DNA of 64,000 nucleotides from an uncultured Candidatus Saccharibacteria bacterium (lineage in GTDB: Bacteria > Patescibacteriota > Saccharimonadia > Saccharimonadales > Saccharimonadaceae), in assembly GCA_946222005.1 (NCBI GenBank), contig CAMIHP010000003.1, positions 1-64,000 on the forward strand, read 5' to 3'. The position numbers were made by a program, and so were the translations under genes. How positions within the stretch are numbered: the stretch's first letter is position 1; each line of letters opens with the position of its first letter. Below the pieces are notes generated by a model. The model worked only from the letters and a program-made list of their open reading frames with translations. It ran no database searches and was not told where the DNA came from. Shown here in pieces: positions 7,883 to 16,304 of this stretch.

Positions 7883-9946
7883 ATGGGGGTGCAACAAATC
7901 AGCCGGTTTTGGCACCGGCGCTTGTGCGAGGCAAGTATGCTCTATGCCGTCATCATCGTGGCGCTGTGGGCATGGCGGCACTTTGGCGGGGTGGATCAAT
8001 ACAACCTCGTGCTTGGCATGCCACTCATTGCCGTCATCTTGGCCGGTATAACAGGGGTCGTGGCAGCGGTGCTTCACATCTGGCCACCGCAGCAGCGGCT
8101 TGGGCAGGCGAGCCTCGTGGTGTATCTCTGCGCCGTTGCCACAACCGGTGCGCTCATTATTGGCACTGGCGGGCTGAGCTCACCCTTTATTGCAGCCTGG
8201 CTCTTGGTGGCAGTCTTTGCGATGTTTTTTGGCTGGGTAGGGTTGGCGCTCGTCTTGCTACTGGTCAATGCCTACCTCAGCTGGGGGGTGCTAGCGGGGC
8301 ATATTACAAGTACGATGATCCCCAGCGCTATGCTGACGGGCGAGCTCCCCATCTTGGTGGGGTGCTTGCTCTGGGGGCCGGATGATCACGCTGCCGAGGC
8401 CCGCACCACCTCATACCGCGAGCTTGCCGCCACGCTCAGCCAGGTAGCAGGCAAGTCGGACATCGTGCTCAATGCAATTGGCGATGGCGTGATGGCGCTC
8501 GATGCAGACGGGATGATTGAACTTATCAATCCAGCAGCCCAACGTCTTGTGGGTTGGGGTGACGAAGATGCTTTAGGTCTCAGCTACCAATCCGTCCTCA
8601 AGCTTATCGACGCCAAGAATGACCCCATTACCAATGATACCGACCCCATCGCCGCCGTCCTGGCGGACAACCAGCCCCTCACCACCGACCGCCTGCGTCT
8701 TGTGACGAGCTCTGGCAAGACACCAATCATCTCACTCGTCATTTCGCCCGTTAGCAGTGAGCCGGGCAGTGGGGTTATCGTCGTCTTTCGTGACGTGACA
8801 AAGGAAAAGGCCGAGGAACGCCAAAAAGCCGAATTCATTAGCACCGCCAGCCACGAGATGCGTACCCCTGTAGCGTCAATTGAGGGCTACCTTGGCCTCA
8901 CGCTGAACCCCGCCACTGCCACCATCGACCAGCGCGCCCGCGACTTCATTACCAAAGCCCACCGCTCGGCTGAGCACCTCGGCCGGCTCTTTCAAGACCT
9001 GCTAGATGTGAGCAAAGCCGACGATGGCCGCCTGCAGAGCAATCCTGAAGCAATCGACCTCATCCCCTTTGTCAGCGACATTGTGGAGGGGCTGCGCCAC
9101 AAGGCCGAGGACAAGAAGCTCCAGCTTATCTTCAAGCCACGCCCTGGCACAACTAGTACCGATCACAGCGCCACCTTTACGAGCCGGACGCTCAGCCCTG
9201 CCTTTTACGTCTATGTCGACCCAGACCAGCTGCGCGAGGTGCTGGATAATCTGGTGGAGAATGCTATCAAATACACCCCCAGCGGGCGTGTAACGGTGGA
9301 TGTAACCGGCGGTAGTGGGCGCGTGACGATCGCCATTGCCGATACTGGCATTGGCATACCAGTAGAAGATCAGTCGCACCTCTTCCAGAAGTTCTATCGG
9401 GTGGATAATTCGGACACGCGCGAGATTGGTGGCACTGGCCTGGGGCTCTACCTCAGTCGCCGTCTCACAGAGGTGATGGGTGGCCGCTTGTGGGTGGAGA
9501 GTGCGTACCGGCAGGGAAGTACCTTCTTCCTCGAGCTCCCACGCCTGAGTGAGCACGATACCCAAACCGCCCTCGCTGCCAAAGCCAAGGCAGCAGCACA
9601 AGCCGCCAAGGCAGCTCCGCCTCGCCCAGTGCCGGCTTTTGCCGCAGCCACACTCCAGGGCCAAGGATTTTTGCCACAGCCAAGCCCAGCTGCTCGTGCC
9701 CAGCGCCCAGCACAAAAGAACAGCCGCACAGCCACGCCACCCACAGCAAAAAACGTCCAATCTACCACTGTTACCGTTGCCCAGGCTGCTCCTGCCACTC
9801 CCTCAAGCGCCACACCACCATCTGCGCCAAGTACGTCGCCCACGGCGCATATCATTGCCACCAGCCAGCCCCGGCACAGCCCCACTCGCGTCCGCGATGT
9901 CCTCACCACGCCGCGCTCTGCTGCGCCACCACGGGCAGTGCGGTAG
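7883..9946 (+). CDS. PAS-containing sensor histidine kinase with Ala/Pro tail
   Basis: Six or so membrane helices occupy the first ~180 residues. A PAS domain (VLNAIGDGVMALDADGMIEL) follows, then HisKA with ASHEMRTPV (His324) and HATPase_c with N-box LVENAIKYT, G1 DTGIGIP and GGTGLGLYLS. The last ~130 residues are a low-complexity Ala/Pro/Thr tail without a domain. TATAAT lies 20-30 bp upstream of the ATG, with GGGGG-type SD sequence between. No receiver gene is adjacent, so it may act with the orphan receiver at 10880 or the CheY-like protein at 3566. Kinase call firm, signal unknown. Confidence 0.93.
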   Translation: MGVQQISRFWHRRLCEASMLYAVIIVALWAWRHFGGVDQYNLVLGMPLIAVILAGITGVVAAVLHIWPPQQRLGQASLVVYLCAVATTGALIIGTGGLSSPFIAAWLLVAVFAMFFGWVGLALVLLLVNAYLSWGVLAGHITSTMIPSAMLTGELPILVGCLLWGPDDHAAEARTTSYRELAATLSQVAGKSDIVLNAIGDGVMALDADGMIELINPAAQRLVGWGDEDALGLSYQSVLKLIDAKNDPITNDTDPIAAVLADNQPLTTDRLRLVTSSGKTPIISLVISPVSSEPGSGVIVVFRDVTKEKAEERQKAEFISTASHEMRTPVASIEGYLGLTLNPATATIDQRARDFITKAHRSAEHLGRLFQDLLDVSKADDGRLQSNPEAIDLIPFVSDIVEGLRHKAEDKKLQLIFKPRPGTTSTDHSATFTSRTLSPAFYVYVDPDQLREVLDNLVENAIKYTPSGRVTVDVTGGSGRVTIAIADTGIGIPVEDQSHLFQKFYRVDNSDTREIGGTGLGLYLSRRLTEVMGGRLWVESAYRQGSTFFLELPRLSEHDTQTALAAKAKAAAQAAKAAPPRPVPAFAAATLQGQGFLPQPSPAARAQRPAQKNSRTATPPTAKNVQSTTVTVAQAAPATPSSATPPSAPSTSPTAHIIATSQPRHSPTRVRDVLTTPRSAAPPRAVR

Positions 9947-10101
9947 CTTGCGTGCTCTCTCCAAAAAATAATACTGAAGCCGATATTCTCCATAATACCA
10001 GCCTCTTTTATATTAAAACTTGCTACTAGTGCCTCTCCTGTAGCAAAAAGCAAGAAGAGGGGCGAGCCTAGCGCAGACAAAGCCCCAGACTGCTCTTACA
10101 A

Positions 10102-10566
10102 CTAGGGCTTCTTGCGGGAAGATTTGCGTGATTGCTCATTGAGCAGATATAGCGTGATAGAGCTAAGGGCCATCGCTTCAGTACCACACGCTACCCCGTG
10201 CATGGCCGTCTCTTCCATCTGGCGACCTTCAAGCGCAATACTGTTTGATAACCCTTTGGCACCAGCAATGTCCTTATCCGTCGTCATCACATGCTCAGCA
10301 ACTGGATTAAGCAGGTTACCCACCGGCTCCATATTGCCACTGTCATGATAGAGACTAATACCTGTTGCAGCTGTCAGCGTGGCGCCAATGGTGGCCAGCA
10401 TCCCTAGTGCCCGCGCTGCTTTCTCACGCCGCGAGGATCGCTCGGGCGATTGCAATTTTTCTGCAAAACGCGTGACCCAGCTTGACTTCTCGCTTTTGTG
10501 CCGTGCCCGGTGCTGGTATGGAGCTCCGGCATCTCTGGCATGTCGCATTTGTGATGTTATTGTCAT
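10102..10566 (-). CDS. Hypothetical membrane-associated protein, 154 aa
   Basis: No family is recognised. The N-terminal ~45 residues are basic, then a hydrophobic segment (ALGMLATIGATLTAATGISL) could insert in the membrane, and a second weaker hydrophobic stretch precedes a basic C-terminus (SRKSSRKKP). The ATG at 10566 follows an SD-like AGAGGA. It is divergent from the response regulator at 10880 across a 313-bp gap. Confidence 0.6.
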   Translation of the reverse strand: MTITSQMRHARDAGAPYQHRARHKSEKSSWVTRFAEKLQSPERSSRREKAARALGMLATIGATLTAATGISLYHDSGNMEPVGNLLNPVAEHVMTTDKDIAGAKGLSNSIALEGRQMEETAMHGVACGTEAMALSSITLYLLNEQSRKSSRKKP

Positions 10567-10879
10567 AATTTATCTTCCTCTGTTAGAGGCAATATGATAC
10601 CACGGTATGGATTTATAGTCAATAGTTACGTATCTATGCCCAAAACCTCCAAACCTCTCATACTTATAACTAGACTCACAGTACTCATGCCGAAGATATG
10701 CACAGAACACTTCCGCTTCGCTTCATCGCTGGCCTTCAGATACGTTTTTCCAATCTCTCTATGCAAATCCAATTGTGCGCCCACACCACCACTGAGGCGG
10801 CTCTTTCTATCACTTTCTCTCAAAAAAACCACAAGCACTATGGTATTTTTGCCGACAATTGCGTACAATAGAGGGTGAT
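10567..10879. other. 313-bp divergent intergenic region with a dispersed repeat
   Basis: No supported gene. It contains the -10 TACAAT (10864-10869) for the response regulator. At 10703-10753 a stretch is about 80% identical to 48381-48432 (shared core TCGCTGGCCT followed by CAGATA). Confidence 0.5.
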
Positions 10880-12451
10880 ATGACAAAGGTTAAGATTCTG
10901 CTTGTCGAAGACGACAAAAGCCTGCGCGAAATATACGGAGTACGCCTGTTGGCCGAGGGGTATGACATCGTGTCGGCCGGCGATGGGGAAGAAGCACTCG
11001 CCATGGCTATCAAAGAGCGTCCGCAGCTCATCATCAGCGATGTGATGATGCCTAAGATTAGTGGCTTCGACATGCTCGATATCTTGCGCAGCACCACCGA
11101 GACGCGCGGCATCAAGGTGATTATTATGACGGCACTCTCCAGCCAAGACCAGCGCATGCGCGGCGAGGCACTGGGAGCAGACCGCTACCTCGTCAAATCG
11201 CAGGTTGGGATTGAAGATGTGGTGCGGGCCGTACACGACGTCCTTGGTGATACAGGGGTGAGCCACCGGCCGGCAGCACACACCACTCCTGAGCCTCAGC
11301 CAAGCACACCAGCTATGCCCGTGCCACCAGCCAGCCAGCCCACCACACTGCCGCAGCCCACAGCGCCATTCTCTACACCGCGGCCAGCCAGCCTGGGCGA
11401 GCGAGTGATCCACCCGCTACAGTCTTCTATGCCGAGGCCAGATTATGCCAGCTTAATAGATGACGAGCTCGATGCCGCCAATGGCGCTCCACAACCCACC
11501 ACGCCCACACCACCGGCCGGGCCTGCCACGCCACAGCCATTTACCTTGCCGCCAGCCGAAGAGGCACCAGAGGCCGAGATCATCGCACATCACGATGAAC
11601 ACCCAGCCCCTACTAATAGCGCACCAAGCCCAGCAGAGGCTCCACATCTACACGCACCGCTAGCCAGCGACGCTCCCGCTACGCAGCCACTCATTAACGA
11701 TATTATTGCGCCGCATAGCACAGCACCATCAGGTATTCCAGATGTGCAGCACCACATTGTGGCGAGCCAGCCTGCTCACTACACCCACACTCCAGCCGAC
11801 GACGAAGCCGAGCTAGCCGAAGCTCTGCGCATGAGCACGCAGCAAACCGATGATGAGACAGACACTGGTGAAGCTGCCTACCAGCCAAGCCAAAACCAGC
11901 TCGTATCAGACGCCGTGGCCAACCTTAATGAGCAGATGGACACCATTCCGACTCCGACTCCGGTCGAACCACCAGTACCAACCGCCACAACATACGACGC
12001 ACCAGCGCCAAGCCATACTGCGCCAGTCGCCGCAGCTCAACCACCAGCTGCTCACCACGAGCATCACGAGGATTCACCAGCTCATCCTACTACTGATAGT
12101 GCAGCCATTACACCGCACAGCACACAAGCCATTGCTGCAGACCCGTCTGATGCACTAGCCGCGGCGTTGCTTCAGGGCAGTGCAGCCGCTCATCCGTCGG
12201 TCTCACCAGTCGATCATCCACTCTACGATGTCATCCGCCCAGCTCCCGTTGCTGCAGCGCATTCTGCTCCAGCACAGTTCGTCAACACCACAGCAGGGCA
12301 ATCATCAACCACTCATCATGCAACATCAGCGCCTCAGCCAGGAGCCGCGCCTTCGCGCCCAGCATCAGCCATACAGCACAGCCACGACAACCTCAGTTTC
12401 GAAGAGACTGAGCGGGCAACGCCATCAGCATCATCGGCCGGGTCGCACTAA
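10880..12451 (+). CDS. Response regulator receiver with ~400-aa disordered tail
   Basis: Residues 1-125 form a receiver: EDD at 10-12, Asp54 in LIISDVMMP, IIMTAL and Lys in YLVKSQVG. The remaining ~400 residues are low-complexity, rich in Pro, Ala, Thr and His, with many HH and APAP patches and no output domain. TACAAT (10864-10869) lies 10 bp before the ATG, and GAGGGTG in between could serve as a short SD, so this start is preferred over 10859. The tail recalls that of the kinase at 7883, but nothing more can be said of its role. Confidence 0.88.
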   Translation: MTKVKILLVEDDKSLREIYGVRLLAEGYDIVSAGDGEEALAMAIKERPQLIISDVMMPKISGFDMLDILRSTTETRGIKVIIMTALSSQDQRMRGEALGADRYLVKSQVGIEDVVRAVHDVLGDTGVSHRPAAHTTPEPQPSTPAMPVPPASQPTTLPQPTAPFSTPRPASLGERVIHPLQSSMPRPDYASLIDDELDAANGAPQPTTPTPPAGPATPQPFTLPPAEEAPEAEIIAHHDEHPAPTNSAPSPAEAPHLHAPLASDAPATQPLINDIIAPHSTAPSGIPDVQHHIVASQPAHYTHTPADDEAELAEALRMSTQQTDDETDTGEAAYQPSQNQLVSDAVANLNEQMDTIPTPTPVEPPVPTATTYDAPAPSHTAPVAAAQPPAAHHEHHEDSPAHPTTDSAAITPHSTQAIAADPSDALAAALLQGSAAAHPSVSPVDHPLYDVIRPAPVAAAHSAPAQFVNTTAGQSSTTHHATSAPQPGAAPSRPASAIQHSHDNLSFEETERATPSASSAGSH

Positions 12452-12853
12452 AAAGCGTATCTATATCGCTTCACACGTGCTATACTAGGTAATCATTATG
12501 CATGGAGCCCGTTATGCCCGATCGATCACTATTCAACCACCCATTCCATGAACAACCTACCGATGACCCCGTCACTGGCCCTGCTGCGCAGTGCGGCGAC
12601 CCGCTACAGGCCGATAGTCGCCAGCATCCATCATCCATCGCTTGAGTGCCCACTGGTTGTGCCAGAGGTCAAGCATAGCCGGTTCTTCACCCTCATTTGT
12701 GCCATTGGCCAGGTTGCTCTTCGCGGCGCGCGGAGCGTTGTCTCGGCAGCTACTCAGCCGTGGTCGCGTCATACCCATCAGCATTAAGCCGAGAGAGTTA
12801 TGAGCGCAGAGCCGAGCCTTCGGCCAGCACGTCCTGGGTGATATAATAGAGGC
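12452..12853. other. 402-bp region with only small ambiguous ORFs
   Basis: Between the response regulator and the pseudouridine synthase. TATACT (12481-12486) suggests a promoter. A 43-codon ORF (12514-12645) has an SD-like GGAG. A 79-codon frame (12548-12787) overlaps it in another phase. A frameshifted small gene cannot be excluded. Confidence 0.35.
12514..12645 (+). CDS. Possible 43-aa small protein
   Basis: A 43-codon frame starting MPDRSLFNHPFHEQPTDD and ending HPSSIA is preceded by ATGGAG about 6 nt upstream and by TATACT at 12481-12486. The product is polar and proline-rich. It would end in TGA, which is rare here. No family is recognised; it may be the N-terminus of a frameshifted gene continuing in the +1 frame to 12787. 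Confidence 0.3.
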   Translation: MPDRSLFNHPFHEQPTDDPVTGPAAQCGDPLQADSRQHPSSIA

Positions 12854-13537
12854 ATGTCGACTACTCGCCTTAACAAACACATTGCGCTTGTGCTGGGCCT
12901 GTCGCGCCGCCAAGCGGATGACCTGATCGCCGCTGGAGACGTCATGGTTGATGGCGAGGTAGCTGTGCTCGGTGCCCGCCTCCAACCAGGCAGCTTGGTA
13001 ACGGTACAGGGCACACCGCTGCCCAAGCAGGTTGCCTACCACACCATCATGCTCAACAAGCCAGTGGGCTACGTCTGCTCGCGCAAACAACAGGGGTCAC
13101 AGCCCACTATTTATAGCCTTTTACCAGCAGAGTTGCATGCTCTTAAACCCGTTGGCCGGCTCGATGCCGATAGCTCAGGCCTGCTCTTGCTCAGCAACAA
13201 CGGCGACTTTGCTTACCGCATGACCCACCCGCAGTTTGCCAAGGTCAAAGAATACCACGTCCGGCTCGACCACCCGCTTGAACCTCTCCACCAGCAGATG
13301 ATCAGCGACTACGGCATCCAGCTGGCCGATGGCACCAGCCGGCTCATCCTCACCCGTCTCCGGCCCGATAGCCGCACCGAGTGGCACATTAGCATGAGTG
13401 AAGGCCGCAACCGCCAGATCCGCCGTACCTTCGCCGCTCTGGGCTACACCGTGGTGCGCCTGCACCGCACACACTTTGGCAGCTATAGCCTGGGCAAGCT
13501 ACCACGAGGCAAGTGGCAGGACGTGGCTGAGCAGTAG
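12854..13537 (+). CDS. RsuA/RluB/RluE/F-family pseudouridine synthase
   Basis: The 227-aa protein has an N-terminal S4 RNA-binding domain (RLNKHIALVLGLSRRQADDL) and a pseudouridine synthase domain with the catalytic Asp in VGRLDADSSGLLLLSNNGDF. The late motif EGRNRQIRRTFAALGY is typical of the RsuA/RluB branch. It converts specific rRNA uridines to pseudouridine; the target site cannot be told from the sequence. TATAAT (12842-12847) ends 6 bp before the ATG, so the mRNA should be leaderless. Der follows 47 bp downstream from its own promoter. Confidence 0.93.
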   Translation: MSTTRLNKHIALVLGLSRRQADDLIAAGDVMVDGEVAVLGARLQPGSLVTVQGTPLPKQVAYHTIMLNKPVGYVCSRKQQGSQPTIYSLLPAELHALKPVGRLDADSSGLLLLSNNGDFAYRMTHPQFAKVKEYHVRLDHPLEPLHQQMISDYGIQLADGTSRLILTRLRPDSRTEWHISMSEGRNRQIRRTFAALGYTVVRLHRTHFGSYSLGKLPRGKWQDVAEQ

Positions 13538-13584
13538 GGCACTGCAAATCCACTCGCGCGTTTTCATGATATAATGAGAGCATT

Positions 13585-15015
13585 ATGGCTACCAAACTTC
13601 CTACCGTTGCAATCATCGGGCGTGCCAATGCTGGCAAGAGCTCGCTGTTTAATCGTATGATGCGCTCGCAGCAGGCTATCGTGGCGCGCGAGGCTGGCAC
13701 AACGCGCGATCGGGTGGTAGGCAAGGCAGCCTACCATGGGCATGAGTTTTGGCTGGTCGACACCGCTGGCCTCAAGCCAGCCGAAGACGAGTTTGAGGCA
13801 AGTATTCAAGAGCAAATTACTGATGCAGCCGACGCAGCCGATGTCATTCTCGTGGCAGTAGATAGCACCGAATACCCCAGCGACGAAGACCGGCGCGTTG
13901 CCAAGACCGCCCTCAAGAGTCGCAAGCCCGTCATTCTCATCGCCAACAAAACCGACCTGCGGGGTAGCTTGCCCACTAGTGAATTCCTCCGCCTTGGCAT
14001 TAAGAGCATTATCCGCACCAGTGCCGAGCACAACAGTGGTATTAGTGATGCACTGGATGAGATCTGCCAGCACATCCCAGAGAAGCACCAAGCCGAGCCA
14101 AGCGATGTGCTCAAGATCGCTTTGATCGGCCGGCCCAATGTGGGCAAATCCAGCCTCTTCAATACACTGGCGGGCAAGCAGCAAGCCATCGTGGCTGGGG
14201 TAGCAGGCACCACACGTGATGTCAATCGCATCCGTCTGCGCTACCAGGGGCAAACCATCGAGCTGCTCGACACCGCCGGCATTCGCCGCCAAGGCAAGCA
14301 GGAGGTGGGCATCGAGAAGTTTAGCGTCTTGCGCACCCTGGCTGCCATTGAGGAGGCCGATATTTGCTTCCTCCTGATGGATGTAAATGAGCTCAACACC
14401 GCTCTCGACCAGCGGCTTGCTGGCATCATTGCCGAGGCAGGCAAGGGCATGGCCATCGTCGTGAGCAAGTGGGACGCCGTGGAAAGCAAAGATGCCTACA
14501 CGCGCGATGCACTCGCCCCACAGATCTCCGCCCAGTTCGACTTCACACCGTGGGCACCACTCATCTTCACCAGTGCTGTTACGGGCCAGAATGTGACGAA
14601 GTTATTCGACCTTGCCCTTGGCATCGCTGCCCATCGCCAACAAAAGACCACCACTCGCACCCTCAATGACCTCCTGCAGCGCTCTGTGCAGAAGCACCCA
14701 CCAGCTGGCCTCAAGAATACCCACCCCAAGCTACGCTACATCGTCCAGACAGACACAAACCCACCGTGGTTCGTTATCTACGGCAGCAACCTCAAGTTCG
14801 TCCACTGGAGCTACAAGCGCTACCTCGAGCGGCGCATCCGCGACACCTACGACTACACTGGTACTCCCATCAAGCTCTCCTTCCGCGACGAGAAGCAACT
14901 CAAAGCCAACCGCGAACGCGTCAAGCGTGGCCTCGAGCCTGTGACGAAAGCATATAAGCAGCGCAAGAACGCCGAAGGGCAAAGCACGCAGGGCACGAGC
15001 AAGAGCCGCTTGTAG
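13585..15015 (+). CDS. der: Ribosome-assembly GTPase Der (EngA)
   Basis: Two tandem Era-like G domains are visible: GRANAGKSSLFN with DTAGL and NKTD, then GRPNVGKSSLFN with DTAGI and SKWD. A C-terminal KH-like domain (YGSNLKFVHWSYKRYLERRI) follows. At 476 aa it has the family's normal length. Der drives late 50S subunit maturation. TATAAT (13570-13575) lies 9 bp before the ATG, implying a leaderless transcript. Confidence 0.97.
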   Translation: MATKLPTVAIIGRANAGKSSLFNRMMRSQQAIVAREAGTTRDRVVGKAAYHGHEFWLVDTAGLKPAEDEFEASIQEQITDAADAADVILVAVDSTEYPSDEDRRVAKTALKSRKPVILIANKTDLRGSLPTSEFLRLGIKSIIRTSAEHNSGISDALDEICQHIPEKHQAEPSDVLKIALIGRPNVGKSSLFNTLAGKQQAIVAGVAGTTRDVNRIRLRYQGQTIELLDTAGIRRQGKQEVGIEKFSVLRTLAAIEEADICFLLMDVNELNTALDQRLAGIIAEAGKGMAIVVSKWDAVESKDAYTRDALAPQISAQFDFTPWAPLIFTSAVTGQNVTKLFDLALGIAAHRQQKTTTRTLNDLLQRSVQKHPPAGLKNTHPKLRYIVQTDTNPPWFVIYGSNLKFVHWSYKRYLERRIRDTYDYTGTPIKLSFRDEKQLKANRERVKRGLEPVTKAYKQRKNAEGQSTQGTSKSRL

Positions 15016-15292
15016 GTGCTTTGCTGACGCTTGCAGGATAACTATCTCAGATTATTTTATGGCATAATTAGTAGAATATATCTCGTTCTCTTCCTGTTGG
15101 TGCATAGCCCTGACCATGTTCGCCTATTTTCGAACAAAATCGTTGTAGAATAGACAGCACTTACCACTGTTATTTTACCGTATTATTGCAATATATCATA
15201 ACAAGTATTGATATATATATCAGCTACAATCAAATCGTCATGTTGGTTGAGCCCAAAAATCTTGGGCTCCCGGAATCCTAGAGGAGGATAAC
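15016..15292. other. AT-rich upstream region of the small secreted protein
   Basis: No gene. It holds an AT-rich stretch TATTGATATATATATCAGCT (15206-15225), nearly repeated at 43067 before another small gene, and TACAAT (15225-15230). A short hairpin, GAGCCCAA/TTGGGCTC (15249-15269), lies in the leader of the following gene. Confidence 0.5.
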
Positions 15293-15631
15293 ATGAAGTT
15301 CCGGAAGATCGCGTCCTTGGGTGCTACCGCTGCGTTGGCGGTGGGCGGGTTCGTTTTGAGCTCGCCGGCGAACGCCGCTGACGGCGAGTGGCCGGCGGAT
15401 ATTGAGGAGGCTTGCCGCCTGCAGGGGCACTCCGGTGTCTACAACTTCTTCGGCGAGCCGTACACATGGACGTGTTACGACATGTCGTACACGTTCCCGT
15501 TCGGTGTGTCGTTTGGGTCGGCTGGTAGTGTCGACATCCAGGGCTACTGCAACCGATTCTACCCCGGTTCCAAGGCCGAGGTAACGAACGCCGCGCTCGC
15601 TGAGGGCTGGTCCTGCCTGAAGCTGGACTAG
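15293..15631 (+). CDS. Small secreted protein, 112 aa
   Basis: A classical signal peptide (MKFRKIASLGATAALAVGG, cleavage near SSPANA-AD) precedes a mature ~85-residue domain with four Cys in two likely pairs (EEACRL, TWTCYD, QGYCNR, WSCLKL). The SD GAGGAGG is strong and a leader hairpin lies just upstream. Codon use (cgc, gcc, ctg, gac) and the overall style resemble small secreted proteins of high-GC Actinobacteria, the usual hosts of Saccharibacteria, so transfer from a host is plausible but unproved. It is followed by a perfect 16-bp hairpin. Function unknown. Confidence 0.8.
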   Translation: MKFRKIASLGATAALAVGGFVLSSPANAADGEWPADIEEACRLQGHSGVYNFFGEPYTWTCYDMSYTFPFGVSFGSAGSVDIQGYCNRFYPGSKAEVTNAALAEGWSCLKLD

Positions 15632-15641
15632 CCACCGGAAC

Positions 15642-15681
15642 GCCCACCCAGCCTTATGTTACACAATAAGGCTGGGTGGGC
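15642..15681 (+). other. Perfect 16-bp inverted repeat after the secreted-protein gene
   Basis: GCCCACCCAGCCTTAT and its exact complement are separated by an 8-nt loop (15658-15665), starting 10 bp after the stop codon. No U tract follows on either strand, so it is more likely an mRNA 3' stabiliser or processing signal than an intrinsic terminator. Confidence 0.7.
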
Positions 15682-15723
15682 AAACAACATTCAGTAATAA
15701 CTAATAACATAAGGAGTTGTACC

Positions 15724-15930
15724 ATGACTCATATACCAGCTTATTTTGCTTTGTTGATTCGCGCGCCCGAGGCAAATACGCTTTTTTGGTCGGCCATCGC
15801 CTTCCATGTTGTGCTATTTGTGGTGGCTATTTGGCTACTTGTTTGGTTCGTCCGGCGAGTCAATCAGATGAGCCAATCGCTCACATCGATCGATGAGAAG
15901 CTAAGCGAATTCCTTGATAAGAGTCGGTAG
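15724..15930 (+). CDS. Small single-pass membrane protein, 68 aa
   Basis: One long hydrophobic helix (SAIAFHVVLFVVAIWLLVWF) is followed by a basic RRVNQM and an amphipathic, possibly coiled-coil, C-terminus (SLTSIDEKLSEFLDK). An AAGGAG SD 8 nt before the ATG at 15724 sets the start. It lies 92 bp downstream of the secreted protein and before a terminator, so the two probably share a transcript. Function unknown. Confidence 0.7.
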   Translation: MTHIPAYFALLIRAPEANTLFWSAIAFHVVLFVVAIWLLVWFVRRVNQMSQSLTSIDEKLSEFLDKSR

Positions 15931-16026
15931 TGTGGCTTCTAGCGGCCTATGCGTCCAAGCAATCCAGGTCGACGAATACTCCTCGCTTAAGGAAAGGCTA
16001 AGAAATCGCAAGACCCATAATATCAC

Positions 16027-16080
16027 ACCCATCTACCTCTGTTTTTGCGTACAACAAAGTAGGGGTAGGTGGGTTTTATT
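16027..16080 (+). terminator. Rho-independent terminator
   Basis: ACCCATCTACC pairs with GGTAGGTGGGT (one G-U pair) around a long loop, followed by TTTTATT. It ends the transcript of the two small genes at 15293-15930. Confidence 0.6.
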
Positions 16081-16304
16081 ATGGCATAGATCTATCTTTC
16101 GATACTGCTTCTTGCCATATCACCCTCCTCTGATGTATATAAGACTCAATACCAACCTCTCGTACTGGCGCTACAGAGAAGGGAGAATGACGCAAAAGAG
16201 AAAAAATTTTTATATCCAAGCCAATAATAATCAACCCTCATTCTCTGCAATAGATCCTACCAGAGGAGTTAGTGGATAAGCCCAAGAGACTCCTCAGACC
16301 CACC
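16081..16304. other. Intergenic region without a gene
   Basis: Some frames are open here but none has a start signal or protein-like composition. It lies downstream of two converging transcription units. Confidence 0.4.

Noticed and set aside
9448..10080. 210-codon minus-strand ORF over the PAS kinase tail
   Set aside because: It is the antisense shadow of a GC-rich, low-complexity coding region with no start signals.
11460..12158. His/Gln/Pro-rich frames inside the response-regulator tail
   Set aside because: Alternative frames of a repetitive low-complexity sequence; no start signals.
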